The notes: generated from the letters alone by a model not told the origin. A stretch of DNA of 64,000 bases from Ralstonia pickettii (GCF_016466415.2 NZ_CP066772.2:1054001-1118000); one strand, 5' to 3'. Positions 11,235 to 19,975 are shown, counted from the stretch's first letter. Numbers and translations are program-made.

Positions 11235-12379
11235 GCTCCTGCCTTCACGATCATCTCGTTGAGCAGTGCGGCGCCGCGCACCACGACCCGCGACGAGGCA
11301 TCCAACCCTGCCGTGACGGCAAAATTGCCATCCGTGCCGGTGTCCTTGCCGCGCACCTCCACGCGCTTGAAATGCGTGGCATCGCTTTGCACGATCACGT
11401 AGTAGCCGCCGTGGTCTTTCACCAGGGCAGTCTTCGGCACCACCGTGGCCTGGCCGCTGCCCGTCTGGATGCGCGCCGTGGCGTACATCTCCGGGCGCAG
11501 CAGCCCGTCGGTGTTGGGCACGTCGCAGCGTACCGTCAGCGTGTGCGTGGCGGGGTCGATATTCGGGGCGATGAAGCTTACGCGGCCCGTGAACTCGCGA
11601 TTCGGATACGCCGCCGTGCGCAGGGAGATCGGCTGGCCGATGCGCACGCTGGCAATGTCGTTCTCATACACGTTGCCGGTAAACCACAGCACACGAGTAT
11701 CGACGATGCTCATGAACGAGTCGCCCACATTCAGGAAGGCGCCCGGGTCCATGTTGCGCTTGACGATCGTGCCCGAGATGGGTGCGCGCAGCGTCAGGTG
11801 TTCAGCCGGTGTGCCGCGCTTGGCGATCTGTGCCACATCCGCATCGGACATGCCCAGCACGTGCAGGCGGCCCGCGGCGGACTGTACGGTGGCGTCTGCA
11901 TCTTCCAGCAGATCCTTCATGTTGGAGCCCTTGAGCTGGCGAGCAGTATTCAGTGCCAGCAGGTATTCCTTCTGCGCGGAGATGAAGTCGGGTGCGTAGA
12001 GCTCGGCAATGGGCTGACCCTCGCGCACCAGCGCCCCTTCAAACTGCAGGATGTGATCAAGCCGGCCGGCCACGCGCGCCGAGGCCAGTTTGGTCAGCTC
12101 GGCGTTGTACGCGAGCTTGCCAGGCGTGGACAGCTCCACCGGCACCGAAAGCTGACTCACCTGCGCGACCTTCACCTGTTGGGGGTCGAAGCCGCCGGAG
12201 GGAATTTCAATGGAGTCGGGTTTCGGCCGAGAGGCGGCAGCCGGCGCAGAGGCCGGGCCGGCGGCGGGTTTTGCAGTCTCGGCCGGCTCGGCGGTAGGCC
12301 ACTTGCGTCCGACCACCACGCCTACAGCGAGGGCTGCTGCCAAGGCGATCACAGCAACGACAGGAGAGAACTTCTTCAT
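11231..12379 (-). CDS. RND efflux membrane-fusion protein (CzcB-like)
   Basis: A 382-residue periplasmic adaptor with one N-terminal membrane anchor (about residues 7-24), an Ala/Pro-rich linker, and the barrel-sandwich and beta-barrel domains of CzcB-type fusion proteins (for example APISGTIVKRNMDPGAFLNV around residues 198-217). It links the CzcA-like pump to the outer-membrane channel. It lacks the His-rich N-terminal metal-binding extension of some CzcB proteins. It starts 4 bases after the czcC-like stop, and its own stop overlaps the pump gene start. Confidence 0.9.
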   Translation of the reverse strand: MKKFSPVVAVIALAAALAVGVVVGRKWPTAEPAETAKPAAGPASAPAAASRPKPDSIEIPSGGFDPQQVKVAQVSQLSVPVELSTPGKLAYNAELTKLASARVAGRLDHILQFEGALVREGQPIAELYAPDFISAQKEYLLALNTARQLKGSNMKDLLEDADATVQSAAGRLHVLGMSDADVAQIAKRGTPAEHLTLRAPISGTIVKRNMDPGAFLNVGDSFMSIVDTRVLWFTGNVYENDIASVRIGQPISLRTAAYPNREFTGRVSFIAPNIDPATHTLTVRCDVPNTDGLLRPEMYATARIQTGSGQATVVPKTALVKDHGGYYVIVQSDATHFKRVEVRGKDTGTDGNFAVTAGLDASSRVVVRGAALLNEMIVKAGA

Positions 12380-12383
12380 GATG

Positions 12384-13754
12384 TTATTGAGCTTGAACCG
12401 GCGAGCGGCCGGTGGCCGCGAGCAGCGCGTGATAGGCCTGCAAGGCCGTGGCCTGTGCCTGGGCGACCGACAGTTCGGCGTTCTTGAGCGCGCCCTGGGC
12501 GGTGAGCAGGTCGTTGAAATCGGCGTTGTTGCTGGCGTAGTTGGTCATCGTGACGCGATAGGCCGCCAGCGCCTGCGGCAGTTGCCGCTGCTTGTTGAAA
12601 TCGAGCTGCGCAAGCGTCTGGCGCAGCGTGTTGTAGGCGGTATCGACGGCCAGTAAGGTCTGCTGGCGCACCGACACATCGTTCGCCTCGGTGGCAATCT
12701 GGCTTTCCACCGCCTGGTTCACGCCGTACTTCTCCTTGGTCAGGAACCAGAACGGGATGATCACGTCCAGTTCGATCTGGTAGCTGTTCGGGCGCACGCC
12801 ATACGGCGGGTTGTCCGTCGTGACGGTGGCAATGACCTGGAAGTCGGGCAGGTAGGCTTTGCGCGCCAGCGTCACGCTCTTGCGCGCCGCGTCCATCAGT
12901 TCGGCCGATGCCTTGATCGACGGGTGCTCGCGCAGCGCCTGGTTTTCAAGTTCGGGCAGCGGTTCATCCGGCAGGCGTACAGCCTCGTCGTCTGCCCGCA
13001 GCACGAGGGGGAAGCTCGGATCTTTCCCGATGAGCGTGTTGAGCGTCTGCAGCGTGCTGTCGTACTGGCGTTGCGCGGCAAACAGGTCGTTCTGTGCGCT
13101 GCTCTGCATGACCTGCGCGTTGAGGAAATCTGCGTAGGCGGCGGCGTTGTTGGCGTAGCGCACACGCGTGATCTGCTTGACCTGCTCCAGGCGCGTGATG
13201 GTCAGCTTCTGCACGTCGATCTGCTTTTGCAGCGCAATCGCCTGGTAGTACGTGGTGGAAAGCTGCGCATAGAGCTGCAGGTACAGCGCGTCATTCTGCG
13301 CGTTCAGGGACTCAGCCTGGCGATCGGCAATCTCGGCCGCCAGCGCTTTTTTACCCGGAAACGGGATCTGCTGCGTCAGGTTGTACTGGCTGCCGCCCGC
13401 GCGGTTCACCGCCAGAGGGAATCCCTTGGGGATGCTGTTCCAGATATAGCCGAGCTGCGGATTGTTGGGCGACGCAAGCTGCGGCGGTATCGACTTGGCC
13501 GACAGATAGTTATGGCGTCCCTGGATCAATTGCGGGTTGTTGCCTTTCAGCTCCTGCAGCAGTTCGACCAGGTTGAAGCCGGCGCCCGTCACGCCCGGCA
13601 CGGAAGGCTTGATGGGCGGCATGGTGGCGACCGGCATGCTGGCCGCAGCCGGCGCCGATGCCGGCGTGGCTGCCCAGGCAGCGGCAAATGGCAGGCAGGT
13701 CACCGCGCACAGCACGGCCCTCGCCCGTAAATGGAATGCACCCCGATGTTTCAC
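12384..13754 (-). CDS. TolC-family outer-membrane efflux protein (CzcC-like)
   Basis: A 456-residue outer-membrane channel component. It has a signal peptide (hydrophobic segment about residues 9-29, cleavage near AWAA), then the duplicated helical outer-membrane efflux domain, visible in repeated blocks such as YYQAIALQKQIDVQKLTITR and YNTLRQTLAQLDFNKQRQLP. The start is a GTG at 13754 preceded at a suitable distance by the strong ribosome-binding site AAGGGGGAG. It is the first gene of the czcC-czcB-czcA-like operon. The promoter should lie in 13755-13900, where I see no convincing metal-regulator operator. Confidence 0.88.
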   Translation of the reverse strand: MKHRGAFHLRARAVLCAVTCLPFAAAWAATPASAPAAASMPVATMPPIKPSVPGVTGAGFNLVELLQELKGNNPQLIQGRHNYLSAKSIPPQLASPNNPQLGYIWNSIPKGFPLAVNRAGGSQYNLTQQIPFPGKKALAAEIADRQAESLNAQNDALYLQLYAQLSTTYYQAIALQKQIDVQKLTITRLEQVKQITRVRYANNAAAYADFLNAQVMQSSAQNDLFAAQRQYDSTLQTLNTLIGKDPSFPLVLRADDEAVRLPDEPLPELENQALREHPSIKASAELMDAARKSVTLARKAYLPDFQVIATVTTDNPPYGVRPNSYQIELDVIIPFWFLTKEKYGVNQAVESQIATEANDVSVRQQTLLAVDTAYNTLRQTLAQLDFNKQRQLPQALAAYRVTMTNYASNNADFNDLLTAQGALKNAELSVAQAQATALQAYHALLAATGRSPVQAQ

Positions 13755-13911
13755 TGCAGCAGACTCCCCCTTGAGACGGGAGCGTTTTTACCGACGCGAA
13801 CTTTCAAGCGCCTTTCACGGCTCAGCAAGCTGTCAGGTTCGGGGAAAACGCAAAAACCCCGCCCTGCAGCGCCAGTCTGCGACAGTTATATGACAAGACA
13901 TGATGACCGTC

Positions 13912-14313
13912 TCAGGCCGGTGCAAGGGGACATGCCATGCCGACGCGCGTGGCAAGTGCGTTTCGCATGGCCTGCAGGCTTGCGATGCGGGCATCGATCA
14001 TGGCCAGTTTGTCGCGCAGCAACGCGGTGACGGCGGCATCGGTGTCGGGTTGCTGCCACACGTGCGACATGCCTTCTTTGATTTCCGCCAGTGTGAAACC
14101 CAGCTGCTGGGCCGTGCGCACGTATTGCACCAGTTCCACGATTTCGGGCGGATAGGCGCGGTAGCCGTTGCTCCGGCGCCGCGCTCGGATCAGGCCGCGC
14201 GCCTCGTAAAAGCGCAAGCCATCCCGCGAGACGCCGGTTGCAGCCGCCAAGTCGCCGATGGACAGGTCGCCGACATGCGCATCGGAGATAGGTACGGGGA
14301 GGGCAGCAGGCAT
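13912..14313 (-). CDS. MerR-family transcriptional regulator
   Basis: A 133-residue MerR-type activator: the N-terminal winged helix (IGDLAAATGVSRDGLRFYEARGLI, shown in two overlapping blocks of this region) is followed by a long coiled-coil dimerisation helix and a short tail. The only cysteine is near the C-terminus (ACPLAPA), so the conserved metal-ligand cysteine at the start of the dimerisation helix is absent. A classical Hg, Cu, Cd or Zn sensor role is therefore unlikely despite the efflux operon next door. It is divergent from a small membrane-protein gene with 97 bases between the starts, a typical arrangement for MerR target control. The ATG at 14313 is preferred over an upstream TTG. 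Confidence 0.85.
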   Translation of the reverse strand: MPAALPVPISDAHVGDLSIGDLAAATGVSRDGLRFYEARGLIRARRRSNGYRAYPPEIVELVQYVRTAQQLGFTLAEIKEGMSHVWQQPDTDAAVTALLRDKLAMIDARIASLQAMRNALATRVGMACPLAPA

Positions 14314-14344
14314 GGTGGTTGGGAAATGCAATGCGGTCGGGGGC

Positions 14345-14375
14345 TTGACCTTCGAGCGTACACCAAGCTTTACCG
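14345..14375 (+). promoter_or_regulatory. Candidate MerR-type promoter of membrane-protein gene
   Basis: TTGACC (-35 like, 14345-14350) and a poor -10 element (TTACCG, 14370-14375) are separated by 19 bases, the over-long spacer that MerR-family activators twist into register. Arms ACCTT and AAGCT form an imperfect dyad inside. It points at the gene starting at 14411. This is inference from spacing and position. Confidence 0.35.
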
Positions 14376-14410
14376 TGGCGACTCCTTCACTTCACTTCTG
14401 GAGTTTTGTC

Positions 14411-14839
14411 ATGGTTTCGGTTTCCGAATCGACCTTCCTGCGTATCGTGCGGACCAGCGCCTGGTATGACCTGATCGTGACCGCGCCGTTTGCGACGCCG
14501 TGGACGTTCGCGCTGTTGCATCAGGCGCTCAGCGCATTGGCGCATGCGCTGGGCATGGGCGGCTTGCCGGCTTTCGAGCCGACGCATCTGCTGATGGCCA
14601 ATCTGATGGGATCGGTGGTGTGCGTGTGGTCCGTATTGCGCATCCGACGGCCAAGTGTGGCGCTGGGCCGGTATGACGCCGTGGCGCGCGGGCTGTTTGC
14701 GGCGTGGCAGGCGTACGCCCTGGCATCGGGCGCGACGCTGCTGCTGGTGCCCTTCCTGATCGCAGAGATTGGCTTTGGGCTGCTGCAATCGCTGCCCGTG
14801 GGCCGCCTGCTTGTGCGAGCAGGTGCGCGGGCGGCGTAA
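14411..14839 (+). CDS. Conserved small membrane protein, divergent from MerR regulator
   Basis: A 142-residue protein with about four hydrophobic segments (near residues 22-38, 55-75, 90-110 and 112-128) and no signal peptide, so probably an inner-membrane protein. I do not recognise a named family or function. It is the likely target of the divergent MerR-family regulator. It converges on the BON lipoprotein gene, whose stop is 12 bases away. Confidence 0.75.
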   Translation: MVSVSESTFLRIVRTSAWYDLIVTAPFATPWTFALLHQALSALAHALGMGGLPAFEPTHLLMANLMGSVVCVWSVLRIRRPSVALGRYDAVARGLFAAWQAYALASGATLLLVPFLIAEIGFGLLQSLPVGRLLVRAGARAA

Positions 14840-14851
14840 GCGCTTGGCAGT

Positions 14852-15268
14852 TCAGCGCGCGGCCGGGGCGCTGGCCGGTGCCTCGGGCGGCAAGCCGGCC
14901 GGGATGTACGGGCCACCCCCCAGCACCTGCATGCGCGAGAGCACACGCAGCTGATTATCGAGCTTGGCCGGGTCAACGAAGCGTTTGACGTCTTCGCCGG
15001 CGCGGCGAGCCATTTCCGGGGTATCGACCCAGCCCGTCAGCGTGACCTTGCCGTCGGGATTGGATCGGATGCGGATCTGGCGCGTGCTGAGTGCCGTGTC
15101 CTGGTCCAGCGCCGCCTTGACTTGGTACGAGAGCAGCGAGTCGTCGAGCATGCGCGCGCCGGAAGCGGTGGAGCTATCACCCCAGGCGCAAGCGGTCAGA
15201 AGTGTTGTGGCACCGATTGCAGCCAACACACCGGCCGAGGCTGCGAAGGACAACTGAGGGAAGCGCAT
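14852..15268 (-). CDS. BON domain lipoprotein
   Basis: A 138-residue lipoprotein. The signal peptide ends in the lipobox LLTAC (cysteine near residue 27), followed by a single BON domain (about residues 42-110) with the typical core KVTLTGWVDTPEMARRA, and an Ala/Pro-rich tail. BON proteins such as OsmY and DolP bind phospholipids and help outer-membrane integrity. It stands alone, 60 bases from the bufferin operon in the same direction, so cotranscription with that operon is possible but unproven. Confidence 0.85.
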   Translation of the reverse strand: MRFPQLSFAASAGVLAAIGATTLLTACAWGDSSTASGARMLDDSLLSYQVKAALDQDTALSTRQIRIRSNPDGKVTLTGWVDTPEMARRAGEDVKRFVDPAKLDNQLRVLSRMQVLGGGPYIPAGLPPEAPASAPAAR

Positions 15269-15328
15269 CGATACTCCTGAAGAGAGTGCGACAAGCCGAC
15301 ATCATAAGCCCGCCGCCCCCCAATCTGC

Positions 15329-15799
15329 TTAACGCCTGCGGCGCTGCCAAAGGGTCTGCGCCGCCAGCCAACCCGGTCCCACCGTTGCCACGAGGGCAAT
15401 CAGCACGCCCCACACGAAATGAAATTCGATGGCCGATGCCGACAGATTGGCCCAGTACGACACCGCCGCCACCACGTTGACGAAGAACAGCCCGGCAGCT
15501 GCTAGCCGCGGCACGATGCCGGCCAGCATCAGCGAGGGGAAAACCAGTTCGCCGAACGTGCCGAGCGCTGCTGCCAGTGCGGGCGGCAACAGCGGCACTT
15601 TGTATTCCTCGGTGAACAGCAGCACGGTCGTGTCCCAGTCGTTCAGCTTGGTCAGGCCCGAGCGGAAGAACACGTAAAAGAGATACGCCCGCGCGATCAA
15701 CAGGATGACCGAACACAGCGTGCTTTGCGGACCGGCAAGCCGATCGAATGACGCGCGCATGCGCGTAAGCGGGGCAAACGTCGTGGTGAGGGTGTTCAT
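15329..15799 (-). CDS. DoxX family membrane protein of the bufferin operon (BufD-like)
   Basis: A 156-residue DoxX-family inner-membrane protein with four transmembrane segments. Conserved features include the LIARAYLFYVFFRSGLTKL segment and the EEYKVPLLPPALAAALGTFGE loop. DoxX proteins commonly end operons encoding DUF2282 peptides, DUF692 and DUF2063, where the product has been called BufD; its biochemical role is not settled. The start overlaps the DUF2063 stop (ATGA), showing coupling to the rest of the operon. The start at 15799 excludes 26 upstream residues lying in the overlapping gene. Confidence 0.88.
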   Translation of the reverse strand: MNTLTTTFAPLTRMRASFDRLAGPQSTLCSVILLIARAYLFYVFFRSGLTKLNDWDTTVLLFTEEYKVPLLPPALAAALGTFGELVFPSLMLAGIVPRLAAAGLFFVNVVAAVSYWANLSASAIEFHFVWGVLIALVATVGPGWLAAQTLWQRRRR

Positions 15800-16554
15800 G
15801 GCGTGTCTCCAGTAGACAAGGTTGTTGGGCAGGCAGACAGTGCGAGCAGCCCCGAGCGATAGAGGCCGGACAGGCATGCAGTCAGATCAAAATCCGGCCG
15901 CTCGACCAACGTGGTTTCGAGCGCGGCCTGAAGCGAGGTCCCAGCTTCGCAAGCGGCGAGGAACGTGGCGGTTGGGGGATCGAGATCGACCACAGCAACG
16001 CGATGCCCGCGCACGGCAATCGCGGCGGCTTCGCTCACGCCCAGGTCGATTGCATTGAGCGCGATGGTTTCGCCCGGCTGGTGCGCGCGCCAGATCGACA
16101 CCACGGGCCATGGAGAAACGATCCACTGGGTCCCCTCGACCAGCCCCGCGCGGATGGTGTCGGCAGGCTGCGCGAGCAGGGTGGCGTCCGCCGCTTCAAC
16201 GTGGGCGTCCGGGGCGTAATGCGCCCAATGCACGCACCATTCCAGGCGCGCGACATCGGCCAGATAGGGCACGCTGTGTGCCAACGGCGATTGCGCAATG
16301 ACGTCTGGCAGCGCATTCCCGTAGTGATGCAGGTTCGGAGATGTGGATGCCTGCACCGCCAGCGTGTCGCGCACGAGCGCATCGAAGCAGTCATCGCCGA
16401 CCAGCGTGCGGCAGACGGGGTAGGCCCCCGCCAGCGCGTTGCGCAGAATGGCCAAACGCGCATTACGGTAAATGGCGATGCCGGGGGTTTCTTCGTTGGT
16501 TGCGGCGTCCGTCAGTGCGCCGATGAGGTGCGCTTCCCAGTCAGGCAGTCGCAT
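15796..16554 (-). CDS. DUF2063 protein, MNIO partner (BufC-like)
   Basis: A 252-residue protein with an N-terminal DUF2063 (putative DNA-binding) domain, recognisable from [20 protein letters not shown] and [19 protein letters not shown]. In the bufferin pathway this partner binds the precursor leader and delivers it to the DUF692/MNIO enzyme. Its start lies 14 bases inside the 3' end of the DUF692 gene, and its stop overlaps the DoxX start. That tight coupling fits a stoichiometric enzyme-partner pair. The function is transferred from the described family. Confidence 0.88.
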   Translation of the reverse strand: MRLPDWEAHLIGALTDAATNEETPGIAIYRNARLAILRNALAGAYPVCRTLVGDDCFDALVRDTLAVQASTSPNLHHYGNALPDVIAQSPLAHSVPYLADVARLEWCVHWAHYAPDAHVEAADATLLAQPADTIRAGLVEGTQWIVSPWPVVSIWRAHQPGETIALNAIDLGVSEAAAIAVRGHRVAVVDLDPPTATFLAACEAGTSLQAALETTLVERPDFDLTACLSGLYRSGLLALSACPTTLSTGDTP

Positions 16555-17410
16555 GGCGAGGCTCCTGCATGGCGGCGTTGGCGTGGCGATCGAGCGTTGC
16601 CTGGGCGCGAGCCGCTTCTTCCAGCAACACCTGCACTGGAGGCAGGTCAGCATCCCATTCGATCAACGTGGGGCGTGCGCCGTGCTTGGCAATCCACGCG
16701 TCATACAGCGCCCAGACGGGCGCATGGACGGGCGCGCTGTGCGTGTCGATCAGCATGCCGTCTTCCACGCTGAAGCCCGCCAGGTGAATCTCGCCGACCA
16801 GCGCCGGGTCGATATCGGCCAGTACCGATTCGACGGTCACGCCATGGTTGACGCTGTTGACGTACAGATTGTTCAGGTCCAGCAAGATGCCGCAGCCCGT
16901 ACGCCGGGCGAGGGCGGTCAGGAATGCACCTTCGGAGACGGCGTCGTCGGCGTCGACCAGCGTGCGGCAGTCGATGTACGCGGCAATGTTTTCGATCAGC
17001 AGCGGCCGCTTGAGGATGTCCTGGGCGCGCATGACGTTGGCGCAGACAACATCCAGCGATTCGCGGGAGTAAGGCAGCGGCAGGAGGTCGTTGACGACTT
17101 GTGCGCCGCTGCGGTTGAAGCACAGGTGCTCGGAAATGGCGGCGGGCGCGACGGCGTCGGCCAGGGCAGCGATGGCGCGGACGTGCTCGACGTCAAGCCC
17201 ATCGGCATTGCCGAGCCCCATGCCCACGCCGTGCAGGCTTACCGGCTGGTGCTCGCGCGCGGCCAGCAGTGCTGCACGTGCCGGGCCGCCATACAGATAG
17301 TTCTCGCTGTGCACTTCCGCCCACGGGAAACGGGCTTGCCCGTGCAGCAGGGCGGGGAAGTGCGGGGCGCGCAGGCCTGCACCGGCGCAGGTTGGCAGAG
17401 CGGTCTGCAT
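16541..17410 (-). CDS. DUF692 multinuclear non-heme iron oxidative enzyme (MNIO, BufB-like)
   Basis: A 289-residue TIM-barrel enzyme of the DUF692/MbnB group, which uses two or three iron ions to modify cysteines in ribosomally made peptides. Candidate metal ligands are visible in order: EVHSENY, SLHGVG (His about 60), [33 protein letters not shown] and LIEWD. The ATG at 17410 has a suitable GGGTGA ribosome-binding site; a GTG at 17419 would add three residues. It directly follows the DUF2282 precursor gene by 22 bases. By homology with bufferin enzymes it would convert precursor cysteines to thiooxazole-type, copper-binding groups. Confidence 0.92.
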   Translation of the reverse strand: MQTALPTCAGAGLRAPHFPALLHGQARFPWAEVHSENYLYGGPARAALLAAREHQPVSLHGVGMGLGNADGLDVEHVRAIAALADAVAPAAISEHLCFNRSGAQVVNDLLPLPYSRESLDVVCANVMRAQDILKRPLLIENIAAYIDCRTLVDADDAVSEGAFLTALARRTGCGILLDLNNLYVNSVNHGVTVESVLADIDPALVGEIHLAGFSVEDGMLIDTHSAPVHAPVWALYDAWIAKHGARPTLIEWDADLPPVQVLLEEAARAQATLDRHANAAMQEPRHATA

Positions 17411-17432
17411 GGCAGTCACCCGGCGTCGCGCG

Positions 17433-17699
17433 TTACTTGGACGCAGGCTGCATCGTGCCGCCCATCTGCGCGCAGGTGCCGGCCGGCACGTACTTCCACG
17501 ACATCGGGTCTTTGTCGATCTTCGACTGACCCGCGCAGGCGTGGGCGCTGCCGGGGCTGGCGCAATCGTTCTGGCCGGCCTTGGCGACGCCGTAGCACTT
17601 TTCCTTGCCGGCAGCGTCGGCCGCCTGCACCGGCGTCGACACTGCGCCCAGTGCGAGCAGGCTACCCAGGGCGGCGGCGATCATGGCGTGTTGTTTCAT
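17433..17699 (-). CDS. DUF2282 bufferin-type RiPP precursor (BufA1-like)
   Basis: An 88-residue secreted peptide. It has a signal peptide (residues 1-26, ending VQA) and four cysteines at 35, 46, 55 and 76 in the family contexts [20 protein letters not shown] and PAGTC. This matches the DUF2282/BufA1 precursors that MNIO enzymes modify and export to the periplasm to sequester copper. A good ribosome-binding site (AAGGAGAAC) precedes the ATG. It is the first gene of the operon bufA-bufB-bufC-bufD. Its promoter should lie in 17700-17870; I see no obvious operator there. That the mature peptide binds copper is inferred from the family. Confidence 0.92.
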   Translation of the reverse strand: MKQHAMIAAALGSLLALGAVSTPVQAADAAGKEKCYGVAKAGQNDCASPGSAHACAGQSKIDKDPMSWKYVPAGTCAQMGGTMQPASK

Positions 17700-17872
17700 G
17701 GGTGTTCTCCTTGATTGAACAGGTGTCGTTGAACGGCTGGCAGGGCGAAATCCCTCGCCGTACGGTGCACTGCGGCATCGCGCAGATGTGTTCCGTGCAC
17801 CTTCGTCGGCGCATGGCTACGTTCCTGACACGGAGAACAAATTTTTTTTTGATTTTTTTTCGAGACGGTCCG

Positions 17873-17901
17873 AAAAAAAGGCGGCCTCGATGGGCCGCCT
17901 T
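17873..17901 (-). terminator. Rho-independent terminator of the basic-protein gene
   Basis: A GC-rich stem (AAGGCGGCC pairing with GGCCGCCTT) with a short loop is followed on the minus strand by seven T residues. It ends transcription of the Lys/Ala-rich protein gene 20 bases downstream of its stop and insulates the bufferin operon from readthrough. Confidence 0.85.
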
Positions 17902-17920
17902 CAGATCGGACAGGAAAAAT

Positions 17921-18451
17921 TTACTTGGCGTGGGAGGCGCGCGTGCGGGCTGCCTTCTTCGCGGCAGCCGAACGGCCTGCCGCGCCCTTGGTGGCGGCGC
18001 CTTTCTTGGCTGCTGACGAGCGCTCGCTGCTCGAACGCTTCGACGCCGCGCTGTGTGCCTGCTTGGACAACGATGATTTGGACGCCGCCGAATGGCCTTC
18101 CTTCTTCAGCGTGCGCGTTGTGGTTTTACTGCGCTTGGCCGTGGATTCCTTGCTCGCACTGGCGTGGCTGCCGGTTTTGTTGCCCGTCTTGCTGCCGGCC
18201 TTGACATCATGTTCCGCCTTCTTGCGGGTGGAGGCCGATGCCTTGCCTTCCCCCGGCGGCTTGACGGCAACGCCAGAGCGGCGTGCCTTCGATAGACCAA
18301 TCGCAATGGCCTGCTTGGTGTTTTTCGCACCGTGCTTGCCTTCGCGGATGTGATCCATCTCTTCTTTCACGAAGTTGCCCGCCTGGGTCGAGGCGGCTTT
18401 GCCGTGGCGCTTGTCGGCGCGCGCACGTTCTACGGTTTTGCGTTCCGGCAT
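17921..18451 (-). CDS. DUF6496-type protein with histone H1-like Lys/Ala/Ser tail
   Basis: A 176-residue highly basic protein. The N-terminal half (MPERKTVERARADKRHGKAA, then VKEEMDHIREGKHG and KQAIAIGLSKARRSG) matches DUF6496-type small stress or DNA-associated proteins. The C-terminal 95 residues are a low-complexity tail of Lys, Ala, Ser and Thr with repeats such as SAASK and AAKKGA, like the C-terminal domain of histone H1 or of bacterial AlgP/BphP-type proteins. Binding to DNA is likely, but this is inference. The start at 18451 is chosen because homologous proteins begin MPERK. Confidence 0.8.
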   Translation of the reverse strand: MPERKTVERARADKRHGKAASTQAGNFVKEEMDHIREGKHGAKNTKQAIAIGLSKARRSGVAVKPPGEGKASASTRKKAEHDVKAGSKTGNKTGSHASASKESTAKRSKTTTRTLKKEGHSAASKSSLSKQAHSAASKRSSSERSSAAKKGAATKGAAGRSAAAKKAARTRASHAK

Positions 18452-18573
18452 GGTGACGTCCTCCGTTGAGTTGGAGCGCCGGCCGGGAATGCTGTGAATC
18501 AACTCATGGATCAACGAACCGGCAGCGCTTGCGTCTACGACCACGCAACCGGCGTACCTGCGCTGCCTGCGCG

Positions 18574-18840
18574 TCAGCCCACGCGGAAATGCTCGATGCT
18601 CTGTCCAGCGTTGACAGCGCGTTGGAGCCAGTCCGGCATGTCGCCGGAGCCGTCCCAGTGCTGGCCGTCAGCGCTCATGTAGACCGGGCCGATAGGCGCC
18701 GCTGGTGGGGGCGGAGACGGAGCGTCAAAGCAACCCTGCGCCTGCAGGTCTTCGATAGACAGGCCGTACATCTGCATCTGTTCCAGGATCCAGGCGATCG
18801 CATTTTCGCGACCCGGCTCCGGCGGGTGACCTTCCTTCAT
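18574..18840 (-). CDS. H-NS family-like nucleoid protein, short form
   Basis: An 88-residue protein with an N-terminal helix (ENAIAWILEQMQMYGLSIEDL), a proline-rich linker (residues about 41-50) and a C-terminal block GQHWDGSGDMPDWLQRAVN. That block resembles the H-NS DNA-binding domain, whose core is W-x-G-x-G-x-x-P-x-W. The arginine-bearing minor-groove loop (QGR or RGR) is replaced by GSGD, so AT-rich DNA binding may be weak or lost. It stands alone. The H-NS link is by motif only. Confidence 0.65.
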   Translation of the reverse strand: MKEGHPPEPGRENAIAWILEQMQMYGLSIEDLQAQGCFDAPSPPPPAAPIGPVYMSADGQHWDGSGDMPDWLQRAVNAGQSIEHFRVG

Positions 18841-18997
18841 CTTGTACGTATGTTTTGGGGTTTCTGTCCGCTGGGTGCCAAAGGGAGAGAGAGGCAGGCG
18901 CAGGGCGCGCCGGGCGCCAGCGGAAAACGCACAAGAATAACAGCAGTTGGGCCGCCCATTCGTGTTGCCGGTGGGGCGGCCTATTGCGCGTATTGCG

Positions 18998-19900
18998 TTA
19001 TTTGGAAACCGGGGATTCGGCCTGCGCCCGCAACCAGCGATACGGCGACCACCCCAGATTCATGCCCGCCGCCGCCAGCAGGATCGCGCCCGCACCCAAA
19101 AACTGCGCGAGCTGCAACCGGTGTCCGAACGCGACCATGTCCACCCCGATTGCAACGATCGGATAGATGAACGACAGCGACCCGGTCAGATGCGTCGGCA
19201 GCCGCTGGATGGCGCCATAGAGCAGGATGTACATCAACCCCGTGTGTACCACGCCCACCGTGACCAGCATCACCCACGCATGTGGCTCGGCCGGCGGATG
19301 CGACAGGTTGGCCAGTGGCGCCAGCATCAGCACGCCCACACACACCTGGATGAGCGCGATCAGATGCGGCGGCGTACCGGCCAGCTTCTTGATCAGGAGC
19401 GCGGCCACCGCATAGGCAAACGCCGCGCCCAACGCCATCGCAATGCCTGTCAGGTAATCGGTCCCCGCGCTGTCGGTTGGGCCCACTTGCACGATCGACA
19501 CGACGCCGATAAAGGCGAGGGCCAGCCATGTGAGCTTGGCCGCCGTCAGTTTTTCCGACAGAAACAGCGCGCCAAGCCCCACCAGCATGAAAGGCTGCGT
19601 GTTGTAGACCGCCGTGGCAATCGAGATGGATGCGCGCGGATACGCTGCAAACAGCAGCAGCCAATTGACGACGATGGCCACGCCACCCAGCGCGGCAATG
19701 CCGGCGCGCCGCCACGTGATCGCGCCACGCAGCAGCCCCAGCCCTGCGCATACCGCCAGCAGCGTCAGCGCGCCGAACACGCAGCGCCAGAACACAACGT
19801 CGGCCACCGGCTGGCCGGAGCGGACGACAAACCAGCCGATTGTCCCCGAGATGATCATGGCGGCGGTCATCTCGACCGTGCCGCGCGTCTTATCGTTCAT
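18998..19900 (-). CDS. EamA/DMT-family transporter
   Basis: A 300-residue inner-membrane protein with ten predicted transmembrane segments in two EamA repeats (about residues 8-135 and 150-285), as in amino-acid and metabolite exporters such as RhaT and YdcZ relatives. It is divergent from an Lrp/AsnC regulator starting 135 bases away, which suggests control by that regulator and an amino acid or related compound as substrate. The ATG at 19900 is used because an upstream start at 19975 would run across the promoter region. Confidence 0.88.
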   Translation of the reverse strand: MNDKTRGTVEMTAAMIISGTIGWFVVRSGQPVADVVFWRCVFGALTLLAVCAGLGLLRGAITWRRAGIAALGGVAIVVNWLLLFAAYPRASISIATAVYNTQPFMLVGLGALFLSEKLTAAKLTWLALAFIGVVSIVQVGPTDSAGTDYLTGIAMALGAAFAYAVAALLIKKLAGTPPHLIALIQVCVGVLMLAPLANLSHPPAEPHAWVMLVTVGVVHTGLMYILLYGAIQRLPTHLTGSLSFIYPIVAIGVDMVAFGHRLQLAQFLGAGAILLAAAGMNLGWSPYRWLRAQAESPVSK

Positions 19901-19958
19901 GCAAACCACCTTGAGCGCTGGATGCAAGAAGGATCGCATGCGGATGGCCTGACTTCCA

Positions 19959-19975
19959 TTGCTTTTATAAGGCAA
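19959..19975. promoter_or_regulatory. AT-centred dyad between EamA and Lrp genes
   Basis: TTGC and GCAA arms flank an AT-rich centre (TTTTATAA) in the divergent promoter region, matching the general form of an Lrp/AsnC binding site. It lies about 60 bases from each start codon. Its role as operator of the neighbouring Lrp-family regulator is inference. Confidence 0.4.

Noticed and set aside
13912..14313. MerR-type protein as the metal sensor of the czc-like operon
   Set aside because: The conserved metal-binding cysteines are missing, and its divergent partner, not the efflux operon, is the natural target.
17841..17860. T-rich tract as a plus-strand terminator
   Set aside because: No GC-rich stem precedes it on the plus strand. 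The real hairpin beside it works on the minus strand.
18950..18981. GGCCGCCC/GGGCGGCC hairpin after the EamA gene
   Set aside because: The stem is perfect, but no T-run follows on either strand, so I do not call it a terminator.
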